The notes under the pieces were generated by a model. That model saw only the letters and a list, made by a program, of their open reading frames with translations. It ran no database searches and was not told the origin of the DNA. A DNA stretch of 64,000 nt from CAYMPH01 sp964392365 (GTDB taxonomy: Bacteria > Spirochaetota > UBA4802 > UBA5550), in assembly GCA_964392365.1 (NCBI GenBank), contig CAYMPH010000011.1:1-64000 (forward strand), given 5' to 3'. This document shows positions 62,501 to 64,000 of this stretch, one piece after another. Numbering within the stretch: the stretch's first letter is position 1; each line of letters begins with the position of its first letter. The position numbers and the translations under genes are program-made.

Positions 62501-63864
62501 ATAACGGCAAAGACCGTCTGCATGTATATGACGAAATCAATAAGAAGAAAATTGAAATATTCGGAAATAAAAAAGTCAAGATGCTGCTTTCAAACATGGG
62601 CAGACTTTCTACTGAGCTTTTTGCTGCAAGTCTCCGCGGAATTGAGGTTAATGCAGAAGCAATGCCTCTGCCTGATACCTACACTCTCCAGCTTGCAAGA
62701 AGCAATATGTCCGGAAAAGAATGTCTTCCTTCTCAACTTGTTATAGGTTCAGCACTTCAGTATCTGATGTCTGATAAATACAGGAAGGATGAAACATATC
62801 TGCTTTTTGTGCCTACAACAACAGGCCCTTGCAGAACAGGCCAGTATTATATTTTCTACGAGAATCTTTTTAAAGATATGCGCATGGAAAATGTTGTGGT
62901 GGTAACGCTTGGTTCTGAAAATTCATATAATGAGCTTGGGCCTACATTCTCACAGAAAGCCTGGTGGGCAATGTCAATAGCGGATGCTATGAAAGATGTG
63001 GAAACATCTCTCAGAAGCTGTGCGGTTGATCCTACGACAGCTATAGCCAAATATGACGAACTCTGGCAGCAGCTTATTGAAATTGCTGAAAAAGATATTT
63101 TTAAAGTATTGCCTACACTGAGAAAAATAGCAAATGAGATAGCAAGAATTCCTCTTAAACATAAGATGGAAGATCAGCCGAAGATTCTTATTGTTGGCGA
63201 AATTTATGTTAGAAGGGATGACTTTGCTGTTGATGAGCTTATAAAGCTTCTGAGTAAAAAGGGCATTATAGGCAAAGTTTCAGGCGTTGGTGAGTGGATT
63301 TACTATTGTGACCATACAAGAAAACATGAGCTGAAGAAAAATCTGAAACTTCTTCCTGTTTATAAACGTGCATTCTCAAAAGAATTTAAGTCGCTTATAG
63401 AATGGAAGATTGAGGAAATCTGGAAGCACAATGTAGATAAACAGGTTCTAAAAGCTTTATCTCCAACAAATCTTATTCCTCACACACCTCATAACATGGA
63501 AGAAATTATGGGGAATGCGAATAATAATTTTGTTACAGCAGAGCTTGAATCTGAAATTTCAATATCCAGCGGTGTTTCTTATACTGCCATGATGCATGAT
63601 TTTTCAGGAATTATAAATATTTCACCTTTTGCCTGCTTAATAGGCCGTGTTATAGAAGGTCTTGTCAGTCCATGGGCGCGTGAAAAGAATTATCCAATGA
63701 TGTCTATAGAAATAGATGGTGAAACTCTTCCGCCTGTTATTATAAACAAGCTGGAAATTTTCATGCTGAATGTATTGAGATATCACGGAAAGCTTGATGC
63801 GAAAGATCTTGTTGAAAGAATTGATATTAAGGATAATTCGCTCAGCAGAAGAATTAGCAGATAA
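59551..63864 (+). CDS. Giant 2-hydroxyacyl-CoA-dehydratase-type activase (double ASKHA + DUF2229)
   Basis: A 1437-residue fusion. ASKHA ATPase domain 1 (about 1-262; GINMGSSSVKV) has C119 in NKCAAGTG and C157 in TRCSVF; ASKHA domain 2 (about 298-570; GVDGGSTTTKV, GGQDAKYV) has C429 in ACSAGTG and C470 in ETCSAF. These are the places where HgdC-type activases hold a bridging [4Fe-4S] cluster. A Cys block (C591, C594, C598, C616) may bind another cluster. Then follow DUF2229-like (about 665-890) and HgdB-like segments to the end. Such ATPases give one energised electron to radical dehydratases or benzoyl-CoA reductases. This long class is widespread in anaerobes but untested. No dehydratase gene is adjacent. 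Confidence 0.88.
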   Translation: MFSLGINMGSSSVKVVLLEDKKIVWHKVSEHDGNFFAALTNILTENKFPDNLKALVTGNEGRYLLNINNVVESVCIEEALTGVGGHKVDAVVSMGGENLVVYSISPEGKIITNFSGNKCAAGTGEFFKQQLGRMNMKLTEINDIPSDSVVKPISTRCSVFMKSDCTHKLNKGEATKGDIVLSLSEVMATKVVDFLLRAKLKKGSVLLSGGLTRNKYLIQFVKEKMPEIEFIVPEEASYFEAYGAAILAQDTGSTFPGIDKLLKTNALGFGKLKSLKSAEGKVEYLPSKRGPIRADAEYILGVDGGSTTTKVALIDMATDEIVASHYGRTHGDPVKSLKNCLIEVKKQINEQIGDKKLKITLASTTGSSREILGVFLETPAVYNEIIAHAVGTTYFRPEIDTIFEIGGQDAKYVYLKNKVPIDYAMNEACSAGTGSFLEESASGDLNIKNVWEIGDIALEALSPLKFGETCSAFINSDIRKAIQYGATRGDITAGIITSIVSNYLNRVVGNRTIGKHIVLQGGVAKNKAVPLAFAMLLDKNILIPPDPELLGCFGVGILAKQKMEDGFIDKGEFDIDKILQSEIIHDREFICKACDNYCPIKVLSVNGHKYMFGGRCNKYANTRKKKVIDESKVFNYIEKRNDLMFKELAPEPASLVKKRDYVIGVPMAFSIYTLWPFYSWFFHTLGIEIRLSKEILHEGIAKTESAYCFPAEIAHGAVQSCINEGVDYIFVPHFRDMPSYENDVHANFCPITQSLPYYIKKAFTDFPEDRFLSPIISFKYGLDKALEGILEIGKVLKISDSEIKKAFDVGNAKQQEFFKKYKEIGKEALEKARSLDHPVIALLGRPYNAFTRDANMGIPLKFTSRGYSIIPFDMLPIESSEIFDNMYWYYGQQDMRAAAFIKNEKNLFITFISNFSCAPDSFMLHYVKWMMGMKPFLILELDSHSADAGIDTRVEAFLDIIEGYKSKYVAGEEDRYDNGLRFVNNGKDRLHVYDEINKKKIEIFGNKKVKMLLSNMGRLSTELFAASLRGIEVNAEAMPLPDTYTLQLARSNMSGKECLPSQLVIGSALQYLMSDKYRKDETYLLFVPTTTGPCRTGQYYIFYENLFKDMRMENVVVVTLGSENSYNELGPTFSQKAWWAMSIADAMKDVETSLRSCAVDPTTAIAKYDELWQQLIEIAEKDIFKVLPTLRKIANEIARIPLKHKMEDQPKILIVGEIYVRRDDFAVDELIKLLSKKGIIGKVSGVGEWIYYCDHTRKHELKKNLKLLPVYKRAFSKEFKSLIEWKIEEIWKHNVDKQVLKALSPTNLIPHTPHNMEEIMGNANNNFVTAELESEISISSGVSYTAMMHDFSGIINISPFACLIGRVIEGLVSPWAREKNYPMMSIEIDGETLPPVIINKLEIFMLNVLRYHGKLDAKDLVERIDIKDNSLSRRISR

Positions 63865-63884
63865 TGAAATTTGATGATAAAATA

Positions 63885-63917
63885 AAAAGCCGGTTGAGAT
63901 TTCAACCGGCTTTTTTT
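63885..63917 (+). terminator. Terminator after the activase gene
   Basis: GCCGGTTGA (63889-63897) pairs perfectly with TCAACCGGC (63902-63910) around a four-base loop, followed by TTTTTTT (63911-63917). A classic Rho-independent terminator. Confidence 0.92.
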
Positions 63918-63936
63918 ATGGCTTAATATATTTTTT

Positions 63937-63980
63937 TTGTTTGTCATCCTCGCGAATGCGGGGATCCAGATTACAGTATA
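63937..63980. repeat. Second copy of the GTCATCC dispersed repeat (left half)
   Basis: TTGTCATCCTCGCGAATGCG followed by GGGGATCCAGATTACAG matches the left half of the element at 14-110. The right half would be beyond the end of the window. Confidence 0.7.
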
Positions 63981-64000
63981 GATTAACCTATAAAGTAAAA

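Noticed and set aside
1..64000. CRISPR arrays, rRNA, tRNA, transposases or phage genes
   Set aside because: None seen: no regularly spaced repeats, no recognisable tRNA or rRNA sequence, and no integrase or transposase motif in any frame.

Overview
The window looks like chromosomal DNA of a low-GC (by eye about one third G+C), diderm, probably anaerobic or facultative bacterium. Diderm character is inferred from many lipoprotein signals, outer-membrane-type beta-barrel proteins (DUF481-like; a TolB-like/barrel fusion) and an LpoB-like lipoprotein. Anaerobic metabolism is suggested by a CoA-transferase, a giant 2-hydroxyacyl-CoA-dehydratase-type activase, a ferredoxin, a B12/radical-SAM gene pair and methylglyoxal synthase. 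The 7TMR-DISM/SpoIIE phosphatase, FecR lipoprotein and very large multi-PAS kinases recall Spirochaetota, but no rRNA or universal marker is present, so the taxonomy is only a guess.

Layout: (1) 1-1958, tungstate-type ABC permease and ATPase (tupBC, no tupA) behind an inverted-repeat element. (2) 1959-13858, a potassium region: kdpABCDE on the + strand, then, on the - strand, a promoter, a c-di-AMP (ydaO/yuaA) riboswitch with terminator, a KimA-like K+ permease, a HAMP membrane protein, a ferritin-like protein and a decayed copy of the HAMP gene. (3) 13859-18893, nickel-pincer cofactor genes larE, larB, larC interrupted by a 7TM SpoIIE-type phosphatase. (4) 19056-24962, thioesterase, small protein, CoA-transferase, ferredoxin, degenerate GGDEF protein, B12-type radical SAM protein and cobalamin adenosyltransferase. 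(5) 24962-33951, two paralogous TolB-like membrane proteins around mgsA, GIY-YIG protein, EamA transporter, DUF481 barrel, DUF47/Pit phosphate transport, Cdd1 protein. (6) 33966-36404, GTP-type PEP carboxykinase with a DedA protein. (7) 37023-47247, envelope genes: FecR lipoprotein, TolB-like barrel, three tandem paralogous lipoproteins, mnmH, plsC, an LpoB-like lipoprotein, a COG3014-like lipoprotein and a degenerate PAS kinase with receiver. (8) 47268-58779, K+ channel with RCK domain, SCP2 protein, two huge paralogous REC-PAS kinases and a CrtI/CrtISO-like FAD protein. (9) 59551-63864, a 1437-residue double-ASKHA activase.

The most coherent system is potassium homeostasis. A high-affinity pump (Kdp), a KimA-like importer under a c-di-AMP riboswitch, and a Kch/RCK channel occur within 48 kb. 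The KdpD here carries SPS-X20-WVALY at residues 261-288, which closely resembles the SxS-X20-FTAxY motif reported for c-di-AMP binding in Staphylococcus aureus KdpD. This predicts that c-di-AMP controls both the Kdp sensor (protein level) and KimA (RNA level). The best candidate for undescribed biology is the riboswitch-led kimA/HAMP/ferritin-like gene set, followed by the three-lipoprotein SCSMWDDVDK family.
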